Source: Sulfurimonas sp. HSL-3221
Lineage (GTDB): Bacteria > Campylobacterota > Campylobacteria > Campylobacterales > Sulfurimonadaceae
Length of the DNA stretch: 64,000 bases
Assembly: GCF_021044585.1 (NCBI RefSeq)
Contig: NZ_CP087998.1
Span: forward strand, 1,736,001 to 1,800,000
Direction of reading: 5' to 3'
Part shown: positions 48,767-57,983 of the stretch, piece after piece
Layout: every line of letters begins with the position of its first letter
Position numbering within the stretch: the first letter of the stretch is position 1
Position numbers and translations under genes: made by a program
Notes under the pieces: generated by a model
Told to the model about the DNA's origin: nothing
Seen by the model: only the letters and a program-made list of their open reading frames with translations
Database searches by the model: none

Positions 48767-49507
48767 TTGAACCTTCAGAGTTTTTTATGGGATTATGGAG
48801 AAAAAGTACCCGGGTACGACGTCAGAGTCGTCAATGAAAGAGAAGCCAGAGCCGCGGCGGGGATCCTTGGAATCCTCGGGACCATTATCATCTTCGTCGG
48901 GATAGGCTTCAACCACATCATGGCAGCGAGAATCTATTTGGCCTTTTTATTTATAGATTTTACGCTGAGAATGATCAGTCCGAAATACGTCCCTTCCCTG
49001 CTGCTGGGCAAGTTTGTCGTGCAGAACCAGAAACCGGAATATGTCGGCGGACTGCAGAAGCGCTTTGCGTGGACGCTGGGCTGGCTGATCTCCCTGCCGA
49101 TGGTCTGGTGGTTCGTCATCAACTGGGACATCACCTTCTACAAAGTACTTATCTGTGTCCTCTGCGCGTCGCTGATGTTCCTGGAGAGCGCCTTCTCCAT
49201 CTGCGTCGGCTGTATGATCTACAAGCTGCTCACGCGCATTGACCCGGTCCACTGTCCGGGCGGCACCTGCGAGCTCCGTATCAAAGAGCCGATCCAGAAG
49301 TTCAACCCGGTCCAAAAGGTGATCGCGGCCCTGACCGTCGTCGGCTTCCTGGTGGGCACCTACGCCTTTTTGGCCTACGAGGAGCCCAAGACCTTCTTCG
49401 GCGAGTTTCTTCATGAAGCCGTTTTGACGGAATCGCAATTGATCAAAGAGAAAGAAGAAGCGTACCAGAGGGAGCTGGAGAAAGAGTTCGGAGACGACGA
49501 CTTCTAG
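48767..49507 (+). CDS. DUF4395 membrane protein
   Basis: About 246 residues. Five hydrophobic helices and the DUF4395 pattern: VRVVNEREARAAAGILGILG, RMISPKYVPSLLLGKFVV, PEYVGGLQKRFAWTLGW and ESAFSICVGCMIYKLL. Cys in the last motif may be functional. A hydrophilic helical tail (about 205-246) is extra. I prefer TTG at 48767 because AAAGGA is 6 bases upstream; the ATG at 48680 has no ribosome site and adds a non-conserved N-terminus. Function unknown. Confidence 0.85.
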   Translation: MNLQSFLWDYGEKVPGYDVRVVNEREARAAAGILGILGTIIIFVGIGFNHIMAARIYLAFLFIDFTLRMISPKYVPSLLLGKFVVQNQKPEYVGGLQKRFAWTLGWLISLPMVWWFVINWDITFYKVLICVLCASLMFLESAFSICVGCMIYKLLTRIDPVHCPGGTCELRIKEPIQKFNPVQKVIAALTVVGFLVGTYAFLAYEEPKTFFGEFLHEAVLTESQLIKEKEEAYQRELEKEFGDDDF

Positions 49508-49584
49508 TACCCGCTCTTTTTCTGAGCGAAAATGGCACCGTCCATTGTTTCACTCCCAAAGGGTGCCCTGCCCAATCAGCCAGT

Positions 49585-49782
49585 TCAGTGGCCGGCCAAA
49601 GCGTCAGCCTGCTGCTCCTGTTCTTTCGTTTTCGCGTTCATCGTCTGCGTAACGCTTTGTGCGTCATGCATCACGTCGATCTCCTGCCGAAGCATATGAT
49701 CGCTCTTGTCACCTTCCGTTTTCTGATCGGAACAGCCTCCGAACAGCGTTAAAATACATACGAGTCCCCATAACGTTTTCAT
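49585..49782 (-). CDS. Small lipoprotein
   Basis: 65 residues with lipobox FGGC (Cys17); the mature 48-residue part is charged, helical and Gln-rich. AAGGA lies 8 bases before the ATG at 49782. No family recognised. Confidence 0.7.
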   Translation of the reverse strand: MKTLWGLVCILTLFGGCSDQKTEGDKSDHMLRQEIDVMHDAQSVTQTMNAKTKEQEQQADALAGH

Positions 49783-50015
49783 CACCTGCATCCTTACGTT
49801 GAATCCGCTCTATTCTAAGCTGTTGACACCCATCTGTCAAATGCTGCAATAAAAAGTCTCTCCTCTTGAATACATATACAAAAGACAATACTGTCCGGAT
49901 TGCCGACCCCATACTGATAAATTATTTTAATAAATCATGCGATACACTCTGAACAGTTGATAACTATTTTATTTTCTTAAAAACACTCCGGCTGCCGGAG
50001 GGGAGGAAGATCTGC

Positions 50016-50522
50016 ATGAAAATCAGCGCGCTGCCTATAGTCTTCATATTGTTTTTCGGACTGGCGGGATGTTCATCCAAATATCTTACAGAACCAAAAA
50101 TAGAAACCATCAAGACTGACGCCACCGCCTACCTTGAGGGCAGAATCGACTACGCAAAAACGAACAGGGATTATCTGCCGTCTTCTCTCAAATCAGATCC
50201 GGATTCCACGCGTGTGCTTCATTACGATTATGAGGTCACCTATGTAAACGGGGACATCGATTACGATGCATTAAATCTGTTCAATCCTCTGGTACTGGTC
50301 GGGTTTCCCCTCAGTGATTCCGACGTTGTCGTACAGGGGAAGCTCGATGTGATCGATGCCAATGCAACGACGATCTCCTTCAAGGCTGTCTGTGTCGCCA
50401 AAAGCACCAGAAACCTCTTTAAAAACACCAACCTATCCGAAGACAGAAAAAAATGTCTGGATGAAGTCAAAAAAAATATCGATTTGCAAGTCAGAGTAAG
50501 TCTAACAAAAGGAGAACTGTAA
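50016..50522 (+). CDS. Lipoprotein of unknown function
   Basis: 168 residues, lipobox LAGC (Cys19). The mature part includes VLHYDYEVTYVNGDIDYDALNLFNPLVLVGFPLSD, likely a beta-rich domain. GGAGGGGAGGAAG lies upstream. It is followed after 2 bases by the next lipoprotein gene, with which it forms an operon. Confidence 0.82.
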   Translation: MKISALPIVFILFFGLAGCSSKYLTEPKIETIKTDATAYLEGRIDYAKTNRDYLPSSLKSDPDSTRVLHYDYEVTYVNGDIDYDALNLFNPLVLVGFPLSDSDVVVQGKLDVIDANATTISFKAVCVAKSTRNLFKNTNLSEDRKKCLDEVKKNIDLQVRVSLTKGEL

Positions 50523-50524
50523 TC

Positions 50525-50971
50525 ATGCGATTTAAACTTACCACTACCACCTTGCTGGCACTGGGTACAGCAATCATCATGTCCGGATGCGGCGCAAAAG
50601 GGCCGACCTTTTCGAAAATCGAAAAGCCTGAAAAAGACATGGGACTTGTCTACATATACCGCCCGTCAAGTTTTATAGGAGGCGGTATCTATTATGATAT
50701 CCATGTGACTGATCAGGATGGCAATGACAAAGTGATCGGCACGTTGAGAAACGGCGGCTATTTCCAATACACCAGTCAACCGGGCGAAAAAGAGTTCTGG
50801 GCCAAAACAGAAGCCAAAAGCTCCGTCACGATTGATATTGAACCGAACAAAATGTACTGCATCAAAGGAGAGGTCGGTATCGGATTTATCGCCGGAAGAC
50901 CCCACTTGACAGTTGTTGACAACAAACTATGCGAAGAAGAGATCAAAGATACGCAGTTAAGCAGTGACTGA
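50525..50971 (+). CDS. DUF2846-type lipoprotein
   Basis: 148 residues, lipobox MSGC (Cys22). The mature part matches the DUF2846 pattern: GLVYIYRPSSFIGGGIYYDI, IGTLRNGGYFQYTSQPGEKEFWA, and NKMYCIKGEVGIGFIAGRPHLTVV. These are usually outer-membrane or periplasmic proteins of unknown role. Coupled to the upstream lipoprotein. Confidence 0.88.
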   Translation: MRFKLTTTTLLALGTAIIMSGCGAKGPTFSKIEKPEKDMGLVYIYRPSSFIGGGIYYDIHVTDQDGNDKVIGTLRNGGYFQYTSQPGEKEFWAKTEAKSSVTIDIEPNKMYCIKGEVGIGFIAGRPHLTVVDNKLCEEEIKDTQLSSD

Positions 50972-51093
50972 GACAAGCTGCCTACGGAGTCGCTATTAAC
51001 TGCAAAATTTCTCCTCTCCCATGCAGGGCAACGTCTCCGTGCGTTTCGACAGGAACCCGAGGTGCACTTAAGCCCTCCATAGTAAAATTGCGT

Positions 51094-52116
51094 ATGGAGA
51101 TTACATCTTTGGACCTGCTCAACTGGCTCGGTATCGCCTTCTGCATCACGCAGTCGGCGATGTTCTCCGGGCTCAACCTCGCTTTTTTCAGCATCAGCAA
51201 AATGCGACTGCATATCGATATGTCCAAAGGCGATGCTGCCGCGGCAAAGGTCTACGCCATGCGCGAAGACCCGAACTTTCTGCTGACGACGATCCTCTGG
51301 GGCAATGTCGGCATCAACGTTCTGCTGACCCTACTTTCCAATTCCGTGATGGCCGGCATCATCGCCTTTGTCTTTTCGACCTTCGTCATCACCCTCTTCG
51401 GCGAGATCATCCCCCAGGCTTATTTCTCCCGAAACGCCCTTAAAATGGCCTCCACACTGACCCCCCTGCTGCGCTTTTACCAGCTGCTCCTCTGGCCGTT
51501 GGCCAAACCCTCTGCCAAGATGCTCGACCTCTGGCTGGGACGGGAGGCGGTGCAGTTCCTGCGCGAAAACGAGATCGAGGAGATGCTCAAACTGCATATC
51601 CAGGAACGCGATTCCGAGATCACGCGGACCGAAGGGGTCGGCGCACTGAATTTCCTCGCCATGGACGACCTTAAAGTCGGCGAAGAGGGCGAACCCATCG
51701 AACCGCTAAGCATCATTCCCCTCAAGTTCGAGGGCAGCGTGCCGCAGTTCCCCGAAATCGCCTCCTCGTCCAAAGACCCCTTCTTGCGCCGGGTCCAGAG
51801 ACCCCACAAGTCATGGATCATCCTGACAGACATGCGTGACAACCCCCGCCTCGTCATGGATGCCGACGGCTTTATCAACGCCGCCCTCTTCGAATTCGAC
51901 ACCTTCGACCCCATGGAGCACTGCCACCGCCCGACAATCATCACCAATATGGAAACGACACTCGGTTACATTCTGCCGGGTCTGCAGGTCGATCCGGAGC
52001 ATATGGAAGACGACGTCATCGACCAGGACATTATCCTAGTCTGGGGAACCGAACGGCGCATTATCACCGGGGCGGACATTCTCGGGCGGCTGCTGCGGGG
52101 CATCGTGGCAAAATAA
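51094..52116 (+). CDS. CNNM/DUF21-domain membrane protein
   Basis: 340 residues. The N-terminal DUF21 domain has about four helices (WLGIAFCITQSAMFSGLNLAFFSISKMRL, ...LLTTILWGNVGINVLL, FVITLFGEIIPQAYFSRN). The later part has only weak CBS-like character. CNNM/CorC-type proteins are linked with Mg/Na transport. Start uncertain: ATG 51094 or TTG 51088, neither with a clear ribosome site. Confidence 0.85.
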   Translation: MEITSLDLLNWLGIAFCITQSAMFSGLNLAFFSISKMRLHIDMSKGDAAAAKVYAMREDPNFLLTTILWGNVGINVLLTLLSNSVMAGIIAFVFSTFVITLFGEIIPQAYFSRNALKMASTLTPLLRFYQLLLWPLAKPSAKMLDLWLGREAVQFLRENEIEEMLKLHIQERDSEITRTEGVGALNFLAMDDLKVGEEGEPIEPLSIIPLKFEGSVPQFPEIASSSKDPFLRRVQRPHKSWIILTDMRDNPRLVMDADGFINAALFEFDTFDPMEHCHRPTIITNMETTLGYILPGLQVDPEHMEDDVIDQDIILVWGTERRIITGADILGRLLRGIVAK

Positions 52117-52129
52117 CTACGATGCCATC

Positions 52130-53140
52130 TTACGGTACCTGTAGCACCAGGTTCAAACGCCCGAAATAGTTGGAGCGGACATACTGCCCGATCGGACGGC
52201 TGGGGTAGAGCTCCAGCGAAGCCCGCAGCCTATTGTAATAGAGATCGAATCCCAGCAGCCCCGTGATAATCGTCGTCGGCATCTCGAAATCATACCCGTG
52301 CTGTTTGGCGTACTCATGCATGTAAAAATAGCCGATCACATCGGCGAAAAGAGCGAGGTTGACGCTCCATCCCCACGTCCTCCTTCGTGTTTCCAGGTTA
52401 AGCTGGTGGGCAAGCGAACGGTTGACGATCCCACTGATCGTGACAAAGTTTTTGGGAGCATTCTCCCCAATACGCACGGCCGTGCCCCCGCCCGCTCCGA
52501 CATAGCTGCTCCCCGCATTGACAGAGAGGCTGTTGAACCACTCGAAGGTGTAACGTTCTGCGACACGGACAGAGTATTGGCGCGTTCCCATCACATAGCC
52601 GGCCTGGAACAGCAGCCGGGCCGGCACCTGATTGTCCCACCCCTGCGGTTCATCGATCCGTAACAACCGGTGCAAACCCTTCTGCACGACTTCCGCCCCC
52701 GAAGAGGGCCCCATGACCCCCAGCGTCATCAGCACCTCGTGGAAGATATGCTCATTCCAGATAAACAGCGACGCTGTCAGGGCCGTCGACCCCATATAGG
52801 GAACGTCATCGTAGACGGGTTCGGTCTCATTCGTATCTTCGGGTGTAATGGCGATCCCCTGGAGGCTGATGGCCCCGTTTTGCTTCATATCGGAGAGGTC
52901 AAACGGGTAAACGGCCCTCAGCAGATCGCGCATCCCCCTGACGTAGCCGTATTGAAAACTCCCCTTTTCACTTGCACCCAGTTCATCGCTCATCCAGCCG
53001 ACCTGGAAACCGCCGGTGTATTTGTCGTCCGACCCGAAGATCATGTCGTTGTCGATCGAAAACGACCAGCTCTGTGCAAAGAGCGGCAGGAACAGCCCCG
53101 CCGACAGCAGCCCGATGATGAAACGCACTATCACCCTCAT
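52130..53140 (-). CDS. LpxR-like lipid A 3'-O-deacylase (DUF2219)
   Basis: 336 residues with a signal peptide (MRVIVRFIIGLLSAGLFLPLFAQ). The mature protein has the family N-terminus IDNDMIFGSDDKYTGGFQVGW, whose Asn/Asp residues are near the active site, and alternating beta-strands of an outer-membrane barrel ending in a hydrophobic strand. It should remove 3'-linked acyl chains from lipid A. It overlaps the ABC permease stop (ATGA), making it the last gene of the six-gene operon. Confidence 0.88.
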   Translation of the reverse strand: MRVIVRFIIGLLSAGLFLPLFAQSWSFSIDNDMIFGSDDKYTGGFQVGWMSDELGASEKGSFQYGYVRGMRDLLRAVYPFDLSDMKQNGAISLQGIAITPEDTNETEPVYDDVPYMGSTALTASLFIWNEHIFHEVLMTLGVMGPSSGAEVVQKGLHRLLRIDEPQGWDNQVPARLLFQAGYVMGTRQYSVRVAERYTFEWFNSLSVNAGSSYVGAGGGTAVRIGENAPKNFVTISGIVNRSLAHQLNLETRRRTWGWSVNLALFADVIGYFYMHEYAKQHGYDFEMPTTIITGLLGFDLYYNRLRASLELYPSRPIGQYVRSNYFGRLNLVLQVP

Positions 53141-54264
53141 GAAGCAGTGGCCAGGCTACGGCGGAAGAAAAAGAGCCCCAGCAGGAAAAAGACGACGCCG
53201 ATCCCGCTGATGGCAAGCAGCTCCGGCCAGACGATGTCAATACCGGCGCCGCGATAGAGCACCGCCTGCGCCATGCTGACGAAGTGGCTCGTCGGCATCA
53301 GCAGCATGACGTTCTGCAGCCCCTGCGGCATGCTTTCAAAGGGAGTCACCCCTCCCGAGAGGATCTGCAGCGGCAGGATCGTAAGAATGATGATCAGCCC
53401 CAGCTGCGGCATCGTCCGGGCGACCGTTCCCATAAAGATCCCCATCGACGTCGTCGAAAACAGCATCAGCAACGATCCGAACAAAAAGAGCGTCAGCGAC
53501 CCCTCGACGGGGACGGAAAGAATTCTCTGCACGACGATCTCGATCGAGAACGTGACACCGGCAAGCACGACAAGGCCCATCGACCACACCTTCGAGAGCA
53601 TGATTTCCGCCGCATTCAGCGGCATGACCATCAGGTGTTCCAGCGTGCCGTGTTCCCGCTCGCGGATCAGCGCCGCTCCTGCGAGCATGATGGAGAGCAG
53701 CGATATCTGCCCGATCACCTCCATGATGCTGCCGAAACGGATGCTGTCGAGCGTGGGGTTGTACTTCATGCGCGTGACGACTTCCACCGGCAGCGCTGCC
53801 GATGTCCTTTGACCGTAGAGGAACTCCCGGACTTCGTCGTTGACCATCTGCTGGATGTAGCCGGCCCCGATGCCGGCCTGGGACATCCGCGTCGCGTCGA
53901 TGTTGACCTGGAGCGTCGGATGCCTCCCCTGGAGCAGCTCCTTCTCGAACGAGGGGGGTACCGTGATAATAAAGGTGTAGCGTCCCTCTTCCATCCCGGC
54001 GTCGGCCGCTTTGGCACTGATCAGGTCCGGCGGAAGGAACCGGGGCAGGTAGAAGGCGTCCATGATCCGCATGGAGAGGGCCGAACGGTCCGCGTCGACG
54101 AAGGCCACGGGCACATTGACCAGCTCCGTCGAGGTGGAGGTCGCCTTGACATAGATGGCGAAGGTAAAAGAGTAGATGATCAGGAAAAGCATCATCTTGT
54201 CCCGCAGCAGGCTGCGAAGCTCCTTGATGCCCAAAAGGTAGATGTTCGCAAGATGCTTTTTCAT
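53137..54264 (-). CDS. ABC-2 type exporter permease (YhhJ-like)
   Basis: 375 residues. One N-terminal helix (about 20-40), a large periplasmic domain (about 45-175), then five helices (about 180-370) with the ABC-2 pattern REREHGTLEHLMVMPLNAAEIMLSKV. It pairs with the upstream ATPase-permease protein. It begins right after that gene's stop (1-base contact) and overlaps lpxR-like downstream. Confidence 0.94.
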   Translation of the reverse strand: MKKHLANIYLLGIKELRSLLRDKMMLFLIIYSFTFAIYVKATSTSTELVNVPVAFVDADRSALSMRIMDAFYLPRFLPPDLISAKAADAGMEEGRYTFIITVPPSFEKELLQGRHPTLQVNIDATRMSQAGIGAGYIQQMVNDEVREFLYGQRTSAALPVEVVTRMKYNPTLDSIRFGSIMEVIGQISLLSIMLAGAALIREREHGTLEHLMVMPLNAAEIMLSKVWSMGLVVLAGVTFSIEIVVQRILSVPVEGSLTLFLFGSLLMLFSTTSMGIFMGTVARTMPQLGLIIILTILPLQILSGGVTPFESMPQGLQNVMLLMPTSHFVSMAQAVLYRGAGIDIVWPELLAISGIGVVFFLLGLFFFRRSLATAS

Positions 54265-56985
54265 CTATTGCTCCTGCTGCTTCAACGCCGCGATGCTCAG
54301 CAGCGTGATGATGACGACCGCCGCCGCCAGGGCCGCGAAGTCGCGGGAGAGGTCACTGAGGGTGAGCGCCTTGCTGAAGACGCCGCGGCTGATGTTGATG
54401 AAGTAGGTTGCCGGGTAGATCTCACCGATGACACGCCCCGCCCCTTCAAGCGAGCTGACGGGTTCGCTGAGCCCCGAGAAGCTGATAGTCGGCAGCAGCG
54501 TCAGAATGGCCGTCGCCGCCAGAGCGGCGACCTGGGTCCGGGTAAACGCGGACATGAGCAGCCCGAGGCCCGTCGTGATCGTCACAAAAAGCAGCGCTCC
54601 AAGGCTCAATGTCATCAGGCTCCCTTTGAGCGGGACCCCGAACAGCAGGACGGCGATCATGACCAATCCGAAAAAACCGACCATGCTCACCGCGATGTAG
54701 GGGAGCTGCTTACCCAGCAGGAACTCAAGGCGCGTGACCGGGGTGGCGTAGAAGTTGGTGATGGAACCCAGCTCCTTCTCCCGCACAACGCTCAGTGCCA
54801 TCAGGATCGACGGAATGAAGACCAGCAGGATCGGGATGATCGCAGGCACCATCGCGAAGATACTTTTGAAGTCCTGGTTATAGCGGTAGCGCATCTCGAT
54901 GTCGACGGGCGACAGCGCGGGGACATAGCCCAGCGTCCGGCGTGTCAGCTCCGTCAGGTAGTTGTAGTGCATCCCGCGGATGTAGCCAAGGATCGTTTCG
55001 GCGCGGAACGGCATCGCGCCGTCGATCCAGACACCGATCTGCGTCTGCTGTCCCCGCGTCACATCCCTGCCGAAGCCCGGGGGAATCTCGAGAGCGACGG
55101 CGACCTCCCCGCTGCGCATGCGCCGGTCCAGGTCCGCCTGCGAATGCAGCGGCGGCCGCTCGAGAAAATAGCGCGACCCCGCCAGGCTCTGGACGTAGTC
55201 GCGGCTCTGGGGGCTCTGATCCCGGTCAAGCACGGCGAAATGGAGGTCCTCGACGTCCATTGTGATCCCGAACCCCAAAGTGAGCATCAGCAGCACAGTC
55301 CCGAACACGGCGAAAGTGAGCCGGACCGGGTCGCGCAGCAGCTCAAGCGTTTCGCGGTAACTGTAGCCGAAAAGGCGCATCGGGCTGAAGAAACGGTTAG
55401 GCGTCCTCACACGGTGCGGCTCCGGCGTCGGCTCCACAGCGCTCTGCCCCTTCTCCCCCTCCCCGATCGCCTCTTCGAGGTAATCAATAAAGGCCTCTTC
55501 AAGGCCCGTCTTCCCCCGGGAGCGGATGAGTGATGCCGGCGTATCACTGGCCAGGACCCTCCCCTGATGCATCAGCGAAATACGGTCGCAGCGCTCGCCC
55601 TCGTTCATGAAGTGGGTGGAGATAAAGATCGTGACACCGTCGTGACGCGCTAGGTCAATCAGCAGCTCCCAGAAGCTGTCGCGCGACACGGGGTCGACGC
55701 CCGAGGTCGGCTCGTCGAGAATGAGCATCTGCGGCCGGTGCACGACGGCGACGGCAAGGGAGAGGCGCTGCCTGATGCCGAGCGGCATCCCGTCGGGGTA
55801 GCTGTGCTCGTAGGCTTCGAGCTTGAAGCGTTCGATCATCTCGTCGACCCTCGTCTCGACCTCCTGCGTGGGAAGGTGAAAGAGCTCGGCGTGCAGCACG
55901 AGGTTCTGCCGCACTGTCAGTTCCGCGTAGAGCGAGAAAGACTGGGTCATGTAGCCGACTTTGTTCCGCGTTGCGAGGTCGTGACGCTCGCTCCGGACGC
56001 CGAAAAGCCACGCCTCCCCCTCGCTGGGGTGCAGCAGTCCGGTCAGCATCTTCATCGTCGTCGTCTTCCCGCAGCCGTTGGAGCCGAGAAAACCGAAGAT
56101 CTCGCCGCGTTTGATCCGGAAACTGACATGATCCACCGCCGTAAAATCGCCAAAATGCATCGTCAGCCCCTCCGCGGCGATGGCTTCCTCCGCGTCCGCA
56201 AAGTTGCCCGGGGGGACGACGAGGGTTTCATGCCCCCGGCGTTTGTGTTCGGGCAGCAGGCGGATAAACGCTTCGTCGAGCGTCTCCGTACCGGTCTGCT
56301 TCCGCAAGGCATCGGGGGTCCCGGTGGCCAGCACATGCCCTTCGTCCATCGCCACCAGCCAGTCGAAGCGTTCCGCCTCCTCCATATAAGCCGTGGCGAT
56401 AACCACGCTCATCCCCTCCCTGTGGGAGCGGATGCGTTCGATCAGCTCCCAGAACTGCCGCCGCGACAGCGGGTCAACCCCCGTCGTCGGTTCGTCGAGG
56501 ATCAGCAGGTCCGGGTCGTGGATCAGAGCGCAGCAGAGCCCAAGTTTCTGCTTCATCCCGCCCGAAAGCTTCCCGGCCGGCCGCGCTTTGAACGGGGCCA
56601 GTCCCGTGCTCTCCAGCAGCTCCGTGATCCGCGCTTCGCGCTCCGCACGTCCCTGGGCGAACAGGCGGCCGAAGAACTCGACGTTTTCATACACCGACAG
56701 GGACATATAGAGGTTCTTGCCGAGGCCCTGCGGCATGTAGGCGATGCGCGGGCAGACCGATGCGCGGTAGCGTGCATCGGCCATGTCACCCCCGAACACC
56801 TCCACGCGCCCCGCTTCGATGCGCCGGACCCCGGAGATCAGCCCGAGCAGCGTCGATTTTCCCACGCCGTCGGGGCCGATAAAGCCCACCATCTTGCCTG
56901 CCGGAATCTCCAGGTTGACGCCTTCGAGCGCCTGAGTCTTGCCGTAGCGGTGGGAGATTTCTGCAAGGGTGACCACACTGTTCAT
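54265..56985 (-). CDS. ABC transporter with two ATPase domains and a permease (RbbA-like)
   Basis: 906 residues. ATPase 1 (about 1-235) has Walker [10 protein letters not shown], signature LSGGMKQK and Walker [14 protein letters not shown]. ATPase 2 (about 265-500) has GSNGCGKTT, a weak signature [10 protein letters not shown] and [12 protein letters not shown]. The C-terminal 370 residues are an ABC-2 permease with a large periplasmic loop. The layout equals E. coli RbbA. It should form an exporter with the YhhJ-like, HlyD-like and OMF proteins. It overlaps the HlyD-like gene by ATGA. Confidence 0.95.
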   Translation of the reverse strand: MNSVVTLAEISHRYGKTQALEGVNLEIPAGKMVGFIGPDGVGKSTLLGLISGVRRIEAGRVEVFGGDMADARYRASVCPRIAYMPQGLGKNLYMSLSVYENVEFFGRLFAQGRAEREARITELLESTGLAPFKARPAGKLSGGMKQKLGLCCALIHDPDLLILDEPTTGVDPLSRRQFWELIERIRSHREGMSVVIATAYMEEAERFDWLVAMDEGHVLATGTPDALRKQTGTETLDEAFIRLLPEHKRRGHETLVVPPGNFADAEEAIAAEGLTMHFGDFTAVDHVSFRIKRGEIFGFLGSNGCGKTTTMKMLTGLLHPSEGEAWLFGVRSERHDLATRNKVGYMTQSFSLYAELTVRQNLVLHAELFHLPTQEVETRVDEMIERFKLEAYEHSYPDGMPLGIRQRLSLAVAVVHRPQMLILDEPTSGVDPVSRDSFWELLIDLARHDGVTIFISTHFMNEGERCDRISLMHQGRVLASDTPASLIRSRGKTGLEEAFIDYLEEAIGEGEKGQSAVEPTPEPHRVRTPNRFFSPMRLFGYSYRETLELLRDPVRLTFAVFGTVLLMLTLGFGITMDVEDLHFAVLDRDQSPQSRDYVQSLAGSRYFLERPPLHSQADLDRRMRSGEVAVALEIPPGFGRDVTRGQQTQIGVWIDGAMPFRAETILGYIRGMHYNYLTELTRRTLGYVPALSPVDIEMRYRYNQDFKSIFAMVPAIIPILLVFIPSILMALSVVREKELGSITNFYATPVTRLEFLLGKQLPYIAVSMVGFFGLVMIAVLLFGVPLKGSLMTLSLGALLFVTITTGLGLLMSAFTRTQVAALAATAILTLLPTISFSGLSEPVSSLEGAGRVIGEIYPATYFINISRGVFSKALTLSDLSRDFAALAAAVVIITLLSIAALKQQEQ

Positions 56986-57983
56986 GGCGTCGGATCATCC
57001 CCCGGCAGGCGGTTCAGGCGCTCGGGCCACGGTGTCTGCGCGTCCATGCGGACATAGGCGCTCCCCGGCAGTCCGATCTTGACCCGCTCAAGATAGCGGC
57101 GCAGCAGGGCTTCGTCGACTTTCACCTTGATCCGGAACATCAGCTTTTCGCGCTCGCTCTGCGTTTCGATCTCTTTGGGAGTGAACTGCGCCTGCGGGGA
57201 GACGAAGGTCACCGTCGCCGGGATCGTGACATCGGGACGCGCATCCAGGATGATCCGCGCCTCGCTGCCGACGTCGATGCGCCCCGCCTGAGCCGTCGGC
57301 AGGAAAATCGTCATATAGACGTCGGTCAGATCCAGCAGTGTCAGCACCTTTCCGCCACCGCCGATGATCTCCCCGGGTTCGCGGAGCCTGTAGAGGACCC
57401 GTCCGTCGATGGGCGCGTAGAGCCGGCTCTCTTCGAGGTTTGCCTTGATCGTATCCGCCTGCGCCCGCGCCGCATCAATGGCGGCTTCCGCACTGACGAC
57501 CTGCGCACGCGCCGCCTCCAGGGCAGCTTCGGTAACGTTCAGGGCCGACTCGTGCTGCTGCAGCTGTACCAGCGGGATGTTCTTGTTAACATAGAGATTC
57601 TTGGAGCGTTCAAGGTTTTTGCGCGCAAGGGTCCGTTCACTCTCACGCTGCTTGACCACGGAGAGTGCGAGTTTGCGCTGCTGCTCCGCCTGGCGTACCT
57701 GCGCCAGGGCCTGGGCGTAACGGGCATCAAGCTCGTCGGTGTCCATCACCGCCATCAGGTCCCCTTTTTTGACCATGTCCCCCTCGTGTACGGTGATCTC
57801 GTCAAGCCTTCCGGGCAGTTTCGTTTCAATATCGACCATCGTCGCCTCGATGCGCCCGTTACCCATCGCGATCGTCTCCGGCAGGGAAGGCCCTTCTAAC
57901 CGGAGCAGTATGAAATAGAGGGCACCGGCCGCAGCGGCCAGCAGCAGAACGATGCCCGCACGTTTGAAAAATGGGTTATTCAT
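56982..57983 (-). CDS. HlyD-family periplasmic adaptor (YhiI-like)
   Basis: 333 residues. N-terminal membrane anchor (about 10-27), lipoyl half-motif with [28 protein letters not shown], a helical hairpin (about 90-190), then the second half-motif and beta-barrel. It links the inner-membrane ABC exporter to the outer-membrane factor. It overlaps its neighbours at both ends. Confidence 0.94.
   Translation of the reverse strand: MNNPFFKRAGIVLLLAAAAGALYFILLRLEGPSLPETIAMGNGRIEATMVDIETKLPGRLDEITVHEGDMVKKGDLMAVMDTDELDARYAQALAQVRQAEQQRKLALSVVKQRESERTLARKNLERSKNLYVNKNIPLVQLQQHESALNVTEAALEAARAQVVSAEAAIDAARAQADTIKANLEESRLYAPIDGRVLYRLREPGEIIGGGGKVLTLLDLTDVYMTIFLPTAQAGRIDVGSEARIILDARPDVTIPATVTFVSPQAQFTPKEIETQSEREKLMFRIKVKVDEALLRRYLERVKIGLPGSAYVRMDAQTPWPERLNRLPGDDPTP

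Noticed and set aside
53284-55533. Very long plus-strand open frame (749 codons) opposite the ABC exporter genes
   Set aside because: It is antisense to two well-supported ABC genes with clear motifs; its translation is Arg/His/Gln-rich low-complexity, as expected from the complement of GC-rich coding DNA, and it has no ribosome site.
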